From Cordylochernes scorpioides (taxonomy: Eukaryota > Arthropoda > Arachnida > Pseudoscorpiones > Chernetidae): DNA of 64,000 bases. How positions within the stretch are numbered: the stretch's first letter is position 1; each line of letters starts with the position of its first letter. Position numbers and translations under genes: made by a program. Shown one piece after another: positions 11,313-21,224 of this stretch. The stretch lies in the NCBI GenBank assembly GCA_030710605.1, contig CP092874.1, positions 21,305,880 to 21,369,879 on the forward strand, in the 5' to 3' direction. The notes beneath the pieces are model-generated. The model ran no database searches, was not told where the DNA came from, and saw only the letters and a list, made by a program, of their open reading frames with translations.

Positions 11313-11815
11313 CAAAAGAGGCACCTCTCCCTTTAATTATACATCAGAACGATGCACTGTTCATCACCCTAGTAAACAAATTTTTTTAGTGATGATGATA
11401 AAGAATAAGCCAAACACCAGTTTTGACAAATTCAGACAAAAGCCAACAACCTGTATACCATAGTTTCTGGGCTATGGCCCTCATCAGTACAGGGACGGCT
11501 TCGATTTCATAAAATCCAGTTTTGGATAATTCAGACAAACCTGTATTACTTACTACTTCACCAGCTTAAACATCTTTTTGATAAATTTGACTGATTTTAT
11601 AACCCTTCTTGTAGGATGTTATGAAATCGAAGCTGTACTGATGAGGGTCATAGTCTGAAACCATGGTATACTGGTTGTTGTCTTTTGTCTGAATTTGCCA
11701 AAACTGGTGTTGTGTGGCTTATTCTTTACCATCACTAGTAAAGTTTATTACTGGGGTGATGTACAGTGTCATTGTTCTGATGGATAATTAAAGGGAGAGA
11801 TGCTTCTTTTGGCTG
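11313..11815. mobile_element. Foldback element (CTCTCCCTTTAATTATACAT ends)
   Basis: The left end GAGGCACCTCTCCCTTTAAT and right end ATTAAAGGGAGAGATGCTTC are inverted. Inner segments also pair (ACACCAGTTTTGACAAATTC with GAATTTGCCAAAACTGGTGT; GACGGCTTCGATTTCATAA with ATGAAATCGAAGCTGTAC), so almost the whole 500 bases can fold. A related element with a different core is at 43345-44290. Confidence 0.8.
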
Positions 11816-11817
11816 AT

Positions 11818-12165
11818 TATCATGACCTGGTACTCTAGGCATGCTGTGTACTTACATAATATACTGTTACAACACTCAGCATGATTATAATGGGCTGGTA
11901 CCACAATTACTAATATCGCTTGGAATAAGTATAAACTAGACAGCGAATAATTTCAATTCATGTAAAAAAAAAAAAAAAAAAACAGTATTCTCTACAGTGT
12001 TTCAACTCGATAGAGAATACTGTGTTTTTTTTACATGAATTGAAATTATTTGTTGTAAGTAAGTAGTAATTGTAGTACCAGACCATGATAATCATGCTGA
12101 GTGTTATAACAGTATATTCTGTAAGTACACAGCATACCTAGAGTACCAGGTCATGATAATCAGCC
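11818..12165. mobile_element. Foldback element with satellite-unit arms
   Basis: The left arm (TGATTATCATGACCTGGTAC ... TGTGTACTTACA) and right arm (TGTAAGTACACAGCATACC ... GTACCAGGTCATGATAATCA) are inverted copies of a divergent satellite-family unit. An inner inverted pair AATTTCAATTCATGTAAAAA / TTTTTACATGAATTGAAATT surrounds CAGTATTCTCTAC. The satellite unit here acts as a terminal repeat. Confidence 0.75.
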
Positions 12166-13520
12166 AAAAGAGGCACCTCTCCCTTTAATTATTCTTCAGA
12201 ACGAGATACTGTACTGACAAAGGTAGAAGTTGAGACAGTTTTCATTCCAGATTCTGCCCTACTCCTCGACATCAAACTGGATTAGTCACTTCCCTCCTAC
12301 AGGAGTCCAAGGACTTCCCGTCAGGTTTCCTGTTGTTCCCGCGCAAGTCCTTCTTACTGTAGACGTCTGGATCTTTATTTACAGCAGCTCCTGCCGAAAG
12401 TATATGGCTAAAATTGGGCTACTCTTTAGAAATAGAGAGATATGGAAATTTTGATACTACTTTATTACAACATATATAAGGTTGCAGTAACACATGAAAA
12501 CTCCGAGGAAAAGTTTCTTTATTTCATAAATGATATCTCGAGCTTTCGGTTATCGTAAACCCTTCGACAGGAGTGTATAAGTCGTCTCTGCAACTTATAC
12601 ATCAGAGGATTCTATCTTACGATATATAAGGTTATATATGGTTAAAATATAATTATATAGGTACCTAAATAAATAAATACAAATATATAAAATAATTAAT
12701 GAATATACAGTCTTCATTGGTGACGTCCACTGCGGGAAAGACTCCGCCACCGATGGATTGACTGCAAGAGTATTTGCCCACAAAGTGTCGATGGCTGGTG
12801 TTACCTAACTCAAAGACCAAGATGGTACTTGTAGATGGTAGCCTTCGCTACACTTGTGAGATTCATTGCTTTGGGAGAGAAAGTTCTCCTCAACTGCGCA
12901 AAATTTCAAGGTCAACTCCGCTGTTCAATATACAGGTAGAATAAAGAATTCCATGGTAGTTTGTCGCCTTTACCATGTTCTAGGGATTTGCGACGACTAC
13001 CCATAATGTAATTGTATCAACACGACATTGGCAGAGTCCTGCTTAGCTATTCATTCTCTCTGGTGGGATTGGACTCGTGTAAGAATCGGACGCCATTGGA
13101 GCTATTTAGTATTTAACAAATAGAAACTGGTTCAAAGCGGGATTCGAACTAGCGTCCAGGTTGTTGAAGAGGGGCTAGTCACAGATGTCAAAGAGGAGAT
13201 CAGGGTATTTTAATTTGAAAGTAAAGTGTATCTAATAAAAGAATGAAGTATGTGATGTGTCTTTCTTCTAATTTTGAATCTTTTAAGTTAGAAAAATGTA
13301 AACTTCGTGCCGCTTCCTGTGGTACATCTGGACTTCACTAGCAGTCAGCTCTTGTTTGTTTCCATCCGAGTTACTTCCTGTGTCTATTCTGGTTGTCCGC
13401 TCCAGACACTCTACTGCTGCAGCTTCAATGTGACAAACACCTTTCACAAATTTGGATTCACGTCACCATCATTTACTGTTATTTTAGGATATTTTGTAAA
13501 CTTGTGTTATTAGCTTGATT
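12166..13520. other. Repeat remnants and unassigned DNA
   Basis: GAGGCACCTCTCCCTTTAAT at 12169 is another end of the 11313 family. 12539-12590 has a Penelope-like motif (GAGCTTTCGG ... CCTTCGACAGG). A SINE head in minus orientation lies at 13128-13195 (GCGGGATTCGAAC). No exon was recognised; a 46-codon open stretch on the minus strand at 13303-13440 has no support. Confidence 0.5.
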
Positions 13521-13880
13521 GAGTGAGTGTACAAAATTCCAGACATATACGTAGTTTGAAAGTATAATAAACATTGATTACAAAATTAGAAAAAAAAAAA
13601 AAAGTAATCCATTCCCGATAACTTAGAAGTCTTACATTTTATAGATTTCCATTTTTAGTTATATTGACCGAGAGTGTACAAAATTCCAGACTTTTATGTG
13701 GTATGGAAGTATATTAAAAATTGGGCACAGAAGTTAAAAAGTAAATATAATCCATTGCCGACCACCCAGAAGCCTAAAATTTTGTCAACTTACAATGTCA
13801 TCGGGTTTGAGCAAGTGTACGGAATTTCAGATTTCTATGTGCTTTGTAAGTATATTAAAAAATTGATTACAATATTTGGT
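13521..13880 (+). repeat. Tandem repeat, three units of about 140 bases
   Basis: GTGTACAAAATTCCAGAC or a close variant starts units near 13527, 13674 and 13815, each followed by a similar GGAAGTATATTAAAAATTG segment. Units differ by several per cent, so the array is old. Confidence 0.7.
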
Positions 13881-14369
13881 GACAGACAGACATGAAAGAA
13901 GTTGAATAAAAGCTTTAAAAAACGGAAAAATTCAACGAGATAGAAGTAAATTTCCTGGAATTCCCTGTGACAAATCAAACCAAATGCTGTCTCACGTTGC
14001 AACAACTTGACGCACAAGACAAATGTTTCACCTGTTTGTTGTCTCCAACATTGCAGACAATATTTCAAGTCTGTGAGTTTATCTTGCTGAAACACCCGAC
14101 AACCCTTGGAATATAACGACGGCCATACTTCAAAGTGACGCCATCTTCTTACTTCTTCGTTTGGTATCCTTTCCTTTTCTATTTTTACTCCTTTATTTAT
14201 TTAGATCTTTGTGCCAATTTGTCTCATTTTTGACCACAATTATTATATTCAATTAGCGCCTTTTCCCCTCATTCTTTTACCACGTTATCTATTGGATGAT
14301 CCAATGGTATATGGTTGAAGTACATCAAGATATTGATAGGTATGATCAACCATTCAACCAATAATGAAA

Positions 14370-14469
14370 NNNNNNNNNNNNNNNNNNNNNNNNNNNNNNN
14401 NNNNNNNNNNNNNNNNNNNNNNNNNNNNNNNNNNNNNNNNNNNNNNNNNNNNNNNNNNNNNNNNNNNNN
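14370..14469. other. Assembly gap (100 N)
   Basis: Exactly 100 N, the usual placeholder for a scaffold join of unknown length. A missing DAAM exon could lie here. Confidence 0.99.
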
Positions 14470-14579
14470 AAAGTGTATTGTTAATGAAATGGTCATAGGA
14501 GTTTTGTCTTGTAGAACTGAAGAATGTAAAGAGGAGGTTGTATTGTCATTGTATCAAGTTTAAGTGTAATATGTAAAAA

Positions 14580-16540
14580 TGGATCATTTTACATATCTTT
14601 TCCTCAGATTTACCGAGACTAATCTATTTTTTTGAGATTGTAACTGTCCCAATTAAGTTTTCCTTGTATATAAATTTCATTATTACCATTAAATGTGATT
14701 AACTTTTACCTTTTTTTTTTCATACGATATATTATTAATGATAAAAACCAAATATCAATAGTTGATGCTATTGAAAACACGTAAACTAAACTTATTACTT
14801 TCTTTCGATAAAACTGGGCCACGAGATTTCAAGCCTCAAAAAGGTCTTTTTTCTTCACAGCCCAAAATACGCAAAATCTATCTTACATACATTAACTTAA
14901 TCTTACATTTGTTGGAGGTTGGGTTTCCTCCCCATATTGAAGAGCCAGGCCCCTTCTTATTTAATATTTGTCGTCTAGAAGGTGTATTACATACACTCAT
15001 GGACAAAACTTAAGTGGAAAGTCTTTGTTGTCGTCGATCGTCTATTTTTTTTAAAAAGAAAACAGAGGAAATTTTGTTCACACTTGGTTTTCCTCCAATT
15101 TACCCAGATCAATCTATATATGAGCTTGATTGTCTTTATATAATTTTTCCTGTATATACATTTCATTATTACCATTAAATGTGTAGGTGATTAGCTTTTA
15201 CTCTTTTATTATTTTCATTTGCAGACTCCGCGTATAAGACTGTATGTCTTAATAAAGGATTTTGTATGTGTGATTATTTACATGAATATACTCTTACATG
15301 ACAAAGACTATCTATCCAATGGCAATTATTAAATCTCAGTTTTTTGATATTTCCGAAGTAGCTCGGTTTTATAATAAAGCCACTATAAAGAAGTCTGTTT
15401 CTGTGATGATACCCTTGCAATTTCAATTTGATAGTTTATACGATTTTTTCTATCGAAATTTAAAAATTGTTATGGCATTGTCATATTGCCAACTAAACAC
15501 CTCTTTGATGTGAATTCGGAATACTTCACAATGTGAAATTTACACTCTCATGGAGACAAAACTTAAGGAAGTGAAAAATTTTTGATGTCACCGGTCGTCG
15601 GTTTTTTTTTTTAAAGGAGACAGAGGCAATTTTTTGTTCACATTTAGTTATCTCATGTGTCGTTAATAGAGATCACTGTAATATCTTTCAGAGTTATAAT
15701 CCCGATATACATGGTAAAAGGTACAACTTCCTTAATCTTTGTCCATGAGTGTAGTTGGTTCAGTTTCCTGGAGTCTGTACAGAAGTCGCTAACAACCCGG
15801 GCTGTCCTTTTGACACCTATGTTTTTTTGTTTGTTTACCAAAGCGCAAGTGAGAGTTCCAATTCATAAGGCAACGCCAAGCAATTTTAATTATTTGTAAA
15901 CTTTTCCAGGATCATTTGTTATCCTTAAAACATTTTTTTTTTTGTCTATCAAATTGTTTAAGGAATATAATATTGATGCGTGTGATAATGAACGTACTAT
16001 TTTTTATGATTCTTTTTAAATATTAATATATACACGTTTCTACTGCAATGTTAAATTAATGGAAGGGCCTGGCTCATCAGTGGTGAAACCTTCCAGCGGT
16101 TAACACTTCTATTTAGTGGGGAAATTTTGGAAACATTTTGGTCGATTCGGTTATCCTTGTATTAAACATTTTGTGATAATAACGGTTGTTTTGAGGGATA
16201 TGCATAAAAAAAAACCTAAACTCCCGGATTAAATGATATTTCTTGGAAAAATGTCTTTTCTGTGATCGTTTATCTTCCTAATGAATTGTAACAAAACACT
16301 GTCACCGAGGGTAAGTTCCTTGTTTTATTTAAATATTTAAAATATCTTAATTAGGTTTTCCTGTATATACATTTCATTATTACCATTAAATGTGATTATC
16401 TTTTACTTTTTTTGCAGACTCAGTGGTAAATCCATGTATAAGAGAAATTTCTTTTCCTCCAATTTACCCACAGACTAATATATTTATTAGCTTGATTGAC
16501 TTAATTAATTTTCCGTTAATTAAGTTTAATCGATCTCTCA
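14580..16540. other. Stretch with three dispersed copies of an intron-end-like repeat
   Basis: TTTCATTATTACCATTAAAT followed by GTGATTA-x-CTTTTAC and a pyrimidine run occurs at about 14678, 15163 and 16374, twice ending in TGCAGACTC. The shared sequence extends about 130 bases. It mimics a splice acceptor but the downstream sequence is not open or DAAM-like. Two Tc1-like MITEs also lie here. Confidence 0.5.
15541..15754. mobile_element. Tc1-like MITE
   Basis: Left end ACACTCTCATGGAGACAAAA, right end TTTGTCCATGAGTGTA, T-rich centre and GTTATAATCCCGATATACAT near the right end. A partial copy of the same family starts at 14994. Confidence 0.8.
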
Positions 16541-16590
16541 AGCTTTCGGGTATTCCCTTCTACAATAATATCCGAAAGCTTGAGAAATGG
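16528..16590. repeat. Penelope-like terminal palindrome
   Basis: CTCAAGCTTTCGGGTATTCC and ATATCCGAAAGCTTGAG form an inverted pair around CTTCTACAATA. The CGAAAGCTTGA motif matches the terminal signature seen at 12540, 28457, 45185 and 54740. Confidence 0.55.
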
Positions 16591-16853
16591 TTTAGATAAA
16601 ACAAGAAACGTATGCTCGCGGAGGCATTGTGTTGTTACTATTTATATGTCAGAGGATTCTATCATTCGATCTTCCTAATGTGGTTATTTAGTCAATTTTA
16701 AACTTTATTGGCCAATCCAGAAAAGAACATCCATATAGACAATGCACCTCGATTGGCCAGTATTGTGATTAGGGTGCATGAACCGATCTGATCTGCTCCA
16801 TGGACAAGACCACAAACTTTATTGGCGATGAGAGGAAGTGTGGAGAGACGTAC

Positions 16854-16920
16854 CATCTGGTATTTCTTGGCGAGTTCCTTCTCATCCTCATTCCGGATCA
16901 TCTCAAAGATGTCGATGTGT
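16854..16920 (-). CDS. DAAM: DAAM coding exon 8 (FH3/DID), last one visible
   Basis: 67 bases: one base finishing the arginine codon from exon 7, then HIDIFEMIRNEDEKELAKKYQM. This matches the HLDFFEM-(V/I/L)-R-x-EDE-x-E-x-A-(K/R) segment after TLDR in DAAM. The acceptor is TGGCAG/A and the donor ATG/GTACGT. The preceding intron (16921-16977) is only 57 bases. The next family block (HVDTKSA-like) should start an exon further along the minus strand but I found nothing like it down to coordinate 1. Confidence 0.93.
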
Positions 16921-16977
16921 CTGCCACATCAGTCCATGTTAAATATCAGGTACGGGAGGTAGGGAAGATGGACTCAC

Positions 16978-17192
16978 CGGTCCAGCGTGCCGTTCTCGTG
17001 GCTCCGCAGCCGTTCCAGCACCGGCATGATCCCCAGCATCAGGAACTCATAGCGTAGATGCAGTCGGAACTCCAGGTGATCCTGGCCCGCGCCGTAGTTG
17101 ATGATGGCGTTGACGAAAGACAGGATGGCAGTCTTCAGTACGATGTCCTCGCGGTAGTCGCCAGTGGTCTGGTTGAGGTCTGTCACCAGGGT
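16978..17192 (-). CDS. DAAM: DAAM coding exon 7 (FH3/DID)
   Basis: 215 bases: 71 codons plus CG. It encodes [16 protein letters not shown], then [19 protein letters not shown], then [20 protein letters not shown] and [24 protein letters not shown] is the hallmark of DAAM/Diaphanous FH3 domains, and the order is collinear with the family. The acceptor is GTGTAG/ACC and the donor CCG/GTGAGT. A tandem repeat array starts almost immediately upstream of the acceptor, leaving little unique intron there. Confidence 0.97.
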
Positions 17193-17199
17193 CTACACA

Positions 17200-17995
17200 C
17201 CACGGTCTACGCTGACATGGCCTGAATGGTGATAAAGGTAAGTCTAGTAGAGTGGGGGGACATGATCTCTCTGACGTGTCGAGCATAGAAATAGACACTC
17301 ATTCGTCTACCCGTCCCTGCTGATGAAGCCATGGCTTGAAGGTAGATAAAAGTAAGTCTAGAGCGGGACATGATCTCTCTGACGTGTCGAGTATAGAAAT
17401 AGACGCTAATTCGTCTACCCATCCCTGCTGATGAAGCCATGGCTTGAATATAGATAAAAGTAAGTCTAGTAGAGTGGAGGACATGATCTCTCTGACATGT
17501 CGAGTATAGAAAGAGACGTTCATTCGTCTACCCGTCCCTGCTGATGAAGCCATGGCTTGAATGTAGATAAAAGTAAGTCTAGGGCGGGACATGATCTCTC
17601 TGACGTGTCGAGTATAGAAATAGAGGCTAATTCGTCTACCCGTTCCTGCTTATGAAGCCATGGCTTGAATGTAGATAAAAGTAAGTCTAGAGCGGGGGCC
17701 ATGAACTCTCTGACGTGTCGAGTATAGAAATAGAGGCTAATTCGTCTACCCGTCTCTGCTTATGAAGCCATGGCTTGGATGTAGATAAAAGTAAGTCTAG
17801 GGCGGGACATGATCTCTCTGACGTGTCGAGTATAGAAATAGAGGCTAATTCGTCTACCCGTCTCTGCTTATGAAGCCATGGCTTGGATGTAGATAAAAGT
17901 AAGTCTAGAGCGGGACATGATCTCTCTGACGTGTCGAGTATAGAAAGAGACGTTCATTCGTCTATTGTTGGTGTACCGTCCCTACTGCTGAAGCC
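17200..17995. repeat. Tandem array of about 110-base units in DAAM intron 6
   Basis: About seven units, each containing GACATGATCTCTCTGACGTG, TCGAGTATAGAAATAGA, TTCGTCTACCC and GAAGCCATGGCTTGAATGTA. The array begins within ten bases of the exon 7 acceptor and fills about half of the intron. On the minus strand several units are open, which is incidental. Confidence 0.92.
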
Positions 17996-18009
17996 ATGGC
18001 TTAAACGTT

Positions 18010-18500
18010 AACCTAGAGTGAGACAGAGCTTTCTGTAGAAACACATGTTGAGTGTGTACACACTACGTCTACCGTTAATGCTGCTGTTTAGGTTGTTTGA
18101 ATATAGATAGGCGCTGATCTTGAGAGCTCCCGAGAGAGATGAAAATATACCCCCATAAAGTCTGATTTTACATGTGTCTACCACCATTGACAATATATTT
18201 AAACAGAAGTTAGTTGTGAGAAGTCTTCGTAGAGGTCCTATGTAGATGAACAATCAGTTTACCTGTTTGTACACAGGTCTATTGTTAATGCTGCTGTTTA
18301 GGTTGTTTGGATGTAGATTGGCGCTGGTCTAGAGAGCTCTCTAGAAAGATGTAAATATACACCCATAAAGTCTGATGTTATATGTGTCTACCATTACTGT
18401 TTACAATGTATTTAGATGGAAGCTAGTTCCTGAGAAGTATTCGTAGAGGTCTTATGTAGATACACAATCAGTCTACCTGTTTGTACACTGGTCTACTATT
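18010..18500. repeat. Two direct copies of an approximately 235-base unit
   Basis: GCTGCTGTTTAGGTTGTTTG, CATAAAGTCTGAT and GTCTACCAT appear in the same order at about 18080-18250 and 18290-18480. The two copies are clearly diverged. It is intronic (DAAM intron 6) with no coding support. Confidence 0.75.
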
Positions 18501-18630
18501 GCTGAGAGCCTAAAGAGAGAAAGATAAGGAATGGCGTGTGTTCAAAGACAGCTTTCACTGTATAGTTAACTGTAGGTGAGAGAGATATCAGACATCCAAT
18601 GTCTCTACATCAAGGAGGTGGAGTTGTGAC

Positions 18631-18828
18631 CTGGAAGCGCGTCCTCTCCCCGGCGAAGTTCTGGAAGTGTAGCATGGCCTCCAGAACCTTGCGATGTCCT
18701 CCCGGGACCAGACACACCGCTCCCAGTATCTCCAAGACGGCCACCTTGGTGCGGGAGTTACGGACCCGCAGACTCTGGGCGATGGTGGGCAGGGCCGTGG
18801 TGTGGGCCAGCACGTGGGCACGTCCGTT
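18631..18828 (-). CDS. DAAM: DAAM coding exon 6 (FH3/DID)
   Basis: Sixty-six codons in phase 0 starting [20 protein letters not shown] and ending GERTRFQ. The block [20 protein letters not shown] is almost invariant in DAAM and diagnostic, followed by [18 protein letters not shown]. This is the armadillo core of FH3/DID, which binds the C-terminal DAD in the autoinhibited state. The acceptor is TACCAG/AAC. The donor is CAG/GTCACA, which has GT but a poor +3 to +6 consensus, so splicing here may be weak or need enhancers. Confidence 0.97.
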
Positions 18829-18879
18829 CTGGTAGTACACGCCGTGTGTTATGTGGAATCTCTAAGTGGTAGAATAAAG

Positions 18880-19460
18880 TATTTATTATATTTTATATAC
18901 AGATTATTAATTATTTTAATATTTATATTATTTATATGTTTTTCTACTCTAGAAACTTCCCTTATTTCTTATCTTGTGTCTTATAAATGTTGATTTTGTT
19001 CTTACATTAAATAAATTGCCTTGTGTCATTCTGTAGTTTGTCTTTCCTAATTTTATATGTTATATTTATTTATTTGTTTATTTCATCTCAATTTGCAGGT
19101 GTTACATTCGAGCACAGCTCGCGAGTCACCTTGTCCAGATTATTTACACATGGCGAGTTGTAATGCTGGAGTGGCCCCCCCCGAACCTTACAGGAGGGCA
19201 GTTGTTGGGTGTTTGGCTGTCAGCTAGCCATTGGGTCCAGGTCGTCGGATTCGGTGGCTGAGGTCACCTTGATTTTGGAAAGCTTCTAACCACTTCTATG
19301 TTACAATACTGTAACGAAGTATTTATTGTTTTATTAGCAGAGTATTTATATATATATTACTACTCTGTAAACTTTCCTCACTGTTTATCTTTTATTTACC
19401 ATTCATAGTTTGTTCTTGCCTTAAAATAAATTGCTGTCTCATCCTGAAGTTTGTCTTTGG
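18880..19460. repeat. Direct repeat pair (18880-19045 and 19310-19460)
   Basis: Both segments run from AAGTATTTATT through TTTTTCTACTC/TACTACTCT, AACTT-CC, TTTGTTCTT, AATAAATTGC and TGTAGTTTGTCTTT / TGAAGTTTGTCTTT. About 160 bases each, flanking the inverted LINE end. They could be LTR-like or part of a nested element; family not recognised. Confidence 0.55.
19079..19230 (-). mobile_element. Jockey-like LINE 3' end, inverted copy
   Basis: On the minus strand this matches the 3' untranslated part of the LINE at 19440-19815: CAACTGCCCTCCTG, ACTCGCCATGTGTAAATA, GACAAGGTGACTCGCGAGCT and CGAATGTAACACCTGCAAAT, ending in an A/T-rich (ATAAA)n-like tail. No coding part remains. Confidence 0.65.
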
Positions 19461-19815
19461 ATAAGTATAGGAGCTCCATTCAACCTATCAAACAAGATAC
19501 TGAAGGAGGACTTAAACCAACCTGATCTAGAAGATATGTACCAAACTTCCGTTAAGAAATTATACCTTCAAATGCAAAATTCAAATAATCCAACCATACA
19601 AGATATTCTACAAAATAAAGGAGATATCAATCCCCGATTCCGACGACACGGCCCTGACACTTAGTCAAGAGCTCATCGCCCAACAGCTGCCCTCCTGCAA
19701 GGCCTAGGGGGACCACCTCTACTCCACCAACTCGCCATGTGTAAATAGCCAGGACAAGGTGACTCGCGAGCTGTACTCGAATGTAACACCTGTAAATTGA
19801 GACGAAATAAATAAA
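19440..19815 (+). pseudogene. Jockey-like LINE, C-terminus of ORF2 and 3' UTR
   Basis: The frame contains NLSNKILKEDLNQPDLED and later NPRFRRHGPDT before a stop at about 19664. SNKILxEDLxIP and a final R-x-R-R-x-P-x-D are typical of the last residues of jockey-clade ORF2 after the reverse transcriptase. The following 150 bases match the inverted copy at 19079-19230 and end with an (ATAAA)-type tail. It is 5'-truncated and not functional. The clade call is from memory. Confidence 0.6.
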
Positions 19816-20515
19816 GTTTATTTTTCCTAATTTTCTACGTTACAATAAAATGGAAGGTACCTCCTGATCATACAACTGAATGCTGCTAATGACTTTCTAC
19901 TATCTATCGAAACCTATATCAACTATTTTTCCCCTGAATACCAAATCCAATAAGCCCAGGCAGTAGAGGCCCGCATTAATTTGTCATTCAAATAACTTTA
20001 AGCAACCTCTATATTTTATGATTCTCTCTGTTACTGGACGATTCTGTCCATATATCCGACGCTGTAGGGTTGAATCTTGGTATTTAACCAAACTATATAT
20101 GGAAATAAGCTTCGAAGACGGTAGAAATACATATAAATGTTTGTATTGAGAAATGCTCCTCGGCAAACAATTCAAACAAGGCCAGAGTTATACATAGATT
20201 TAACATATGGTCATTTTAACAACGCAGCTGGTGGATAAAAGGAGGTGTGTTTTATTTGAGAATAAAAATCCGCGGTTTTTTATTTATATTTATTACAAAA
20301 CACACGCTATATCCTATGTTAATATTTGGGTGTAAATGGTTAAACTATTTTATATGTACATAGTTTTTTTAATATATATATAAATTATTTCCAGTTTTAA
20401 AGAGAGAATGAAAGTTATTTAAATTTACATTTTAGACCAATAATTATTTATAATGATGTGATTTGTTGAATATTGAACATATCACAGTACAGTGTCGCCC
20501 AACAGTGTGTGTTAC

Positions 20516-20651
20516 CGAGTTGTTCATGAGCGCCTTGACACATCCAATGAGCGCGGTGTGGATGGAGCTCTCCGCCGTGTTGTAGTCCATCTTCTGGAGG
20601 AAGAACAGCAGGGTGCTCAGTCCATCCTGGTTCAGGAACCGGGTCACGAAG
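20516..20651 (-). CDS. DAAM: DAAM coding exon 5 (start of FH3/DID core)
   Basis: 136 bases: one base completing the serine codon from exon 4, then 45 codons starting [19 protein letters not shown] and ending [15 protein letters not shown]-x-FL-x-x-[19 protein letters not shown] are the best conserved landmarks of the DAAM FH3 armadillo repeats. The acceptor is TGTGCAG/C and the donor TCG/GTAACA. Frames shifted by one are also open across the exon but match nothing. The satellite array begins only about 40 bases upstream of this exon in the transcript direction (from 20690). Confidence 0.96.
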
Positions 20652-20689
20652 CTGCACACACCTCTGTGCTCGGCCTTACTTCGTACCTA

Positions 20690-21224
20690 GCATGGTGGGT
20701 TGTGACAGATTGTAGACTACATGTCTACCCTTGTAGTACCAGACCATCATGGTGGGTTGTGACAGCTTGTACTGTAAGTACACCACATGTCTACACATGT
20801 AGTACCAGGCCATTATGGTAGGTAGAGGGTTGTGACAGCTTATACTGTAAGTACCCCACATGTCTACACATGTAGTACCAGGCCATGATAGTGGGTTGTG
20901 ACAGCTTGTACTGTAAGTACACCACATGTCTACACATGTAGTACCAGGCCATGATAGTGGGTTGTGACAGCTTGCACTGTAAGTACATCACATGTCTACA
21001 CATGTAGTACCAGGCCATGATAGTGGGTTGTGACAGCTTGTACTGTAAGTACACCACATGTCTACACATGTAGTACCAGGCCATGATAACATGGTGGGTA
21101 GAGGGTTGTGACAGCTTGTACTGTAAGTACACCACATGTCTACACATGTAGTACCAGGCCATGATAACATGGTGGGTAGAGGGTTGTGACAGCTTGTACT
21201 GTAAGTACACCACATGTCTACACT
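20690..21224 (+). repeat. Satellite array left of the ORF1-only element
   Basis: Seven to eight units of 66-78 bases with TGTAGTACCAGGCCATGATA, GGGTTGTGACAGCTTGTACT and GTAAGTACACCACATGTCTA. Length varies by presence or absence of ACATGGTGGGTAGAG. It stops at CACATGTCTACAC, where the retroposed element begins. Open frames across it on the minus strand are by-products of a unit length divisible by three. Confidence 0.95.

Noticed and set aside
13303..13440. 46-codon minus-strand open stretch with VQMYHRKRH
   Set aside because: Considered as a DAAM exon but it matches no DAAM block and has no convincing splice sites.
14660..16440. Repeated TTTTGCAGACTC as exon acceptors
   Set aside because: The same 130-base sequence occurs three times with non-open downstream sequence, so it is a dispersed repeat.
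18588..18993. Plus-strand and alternative-frame open frames over DAAM exons 6 and 5
   Set aside because: They are shadows of GC-rich coding exons; only the minus-strand frame with [18 protein letters not shown] has family support.
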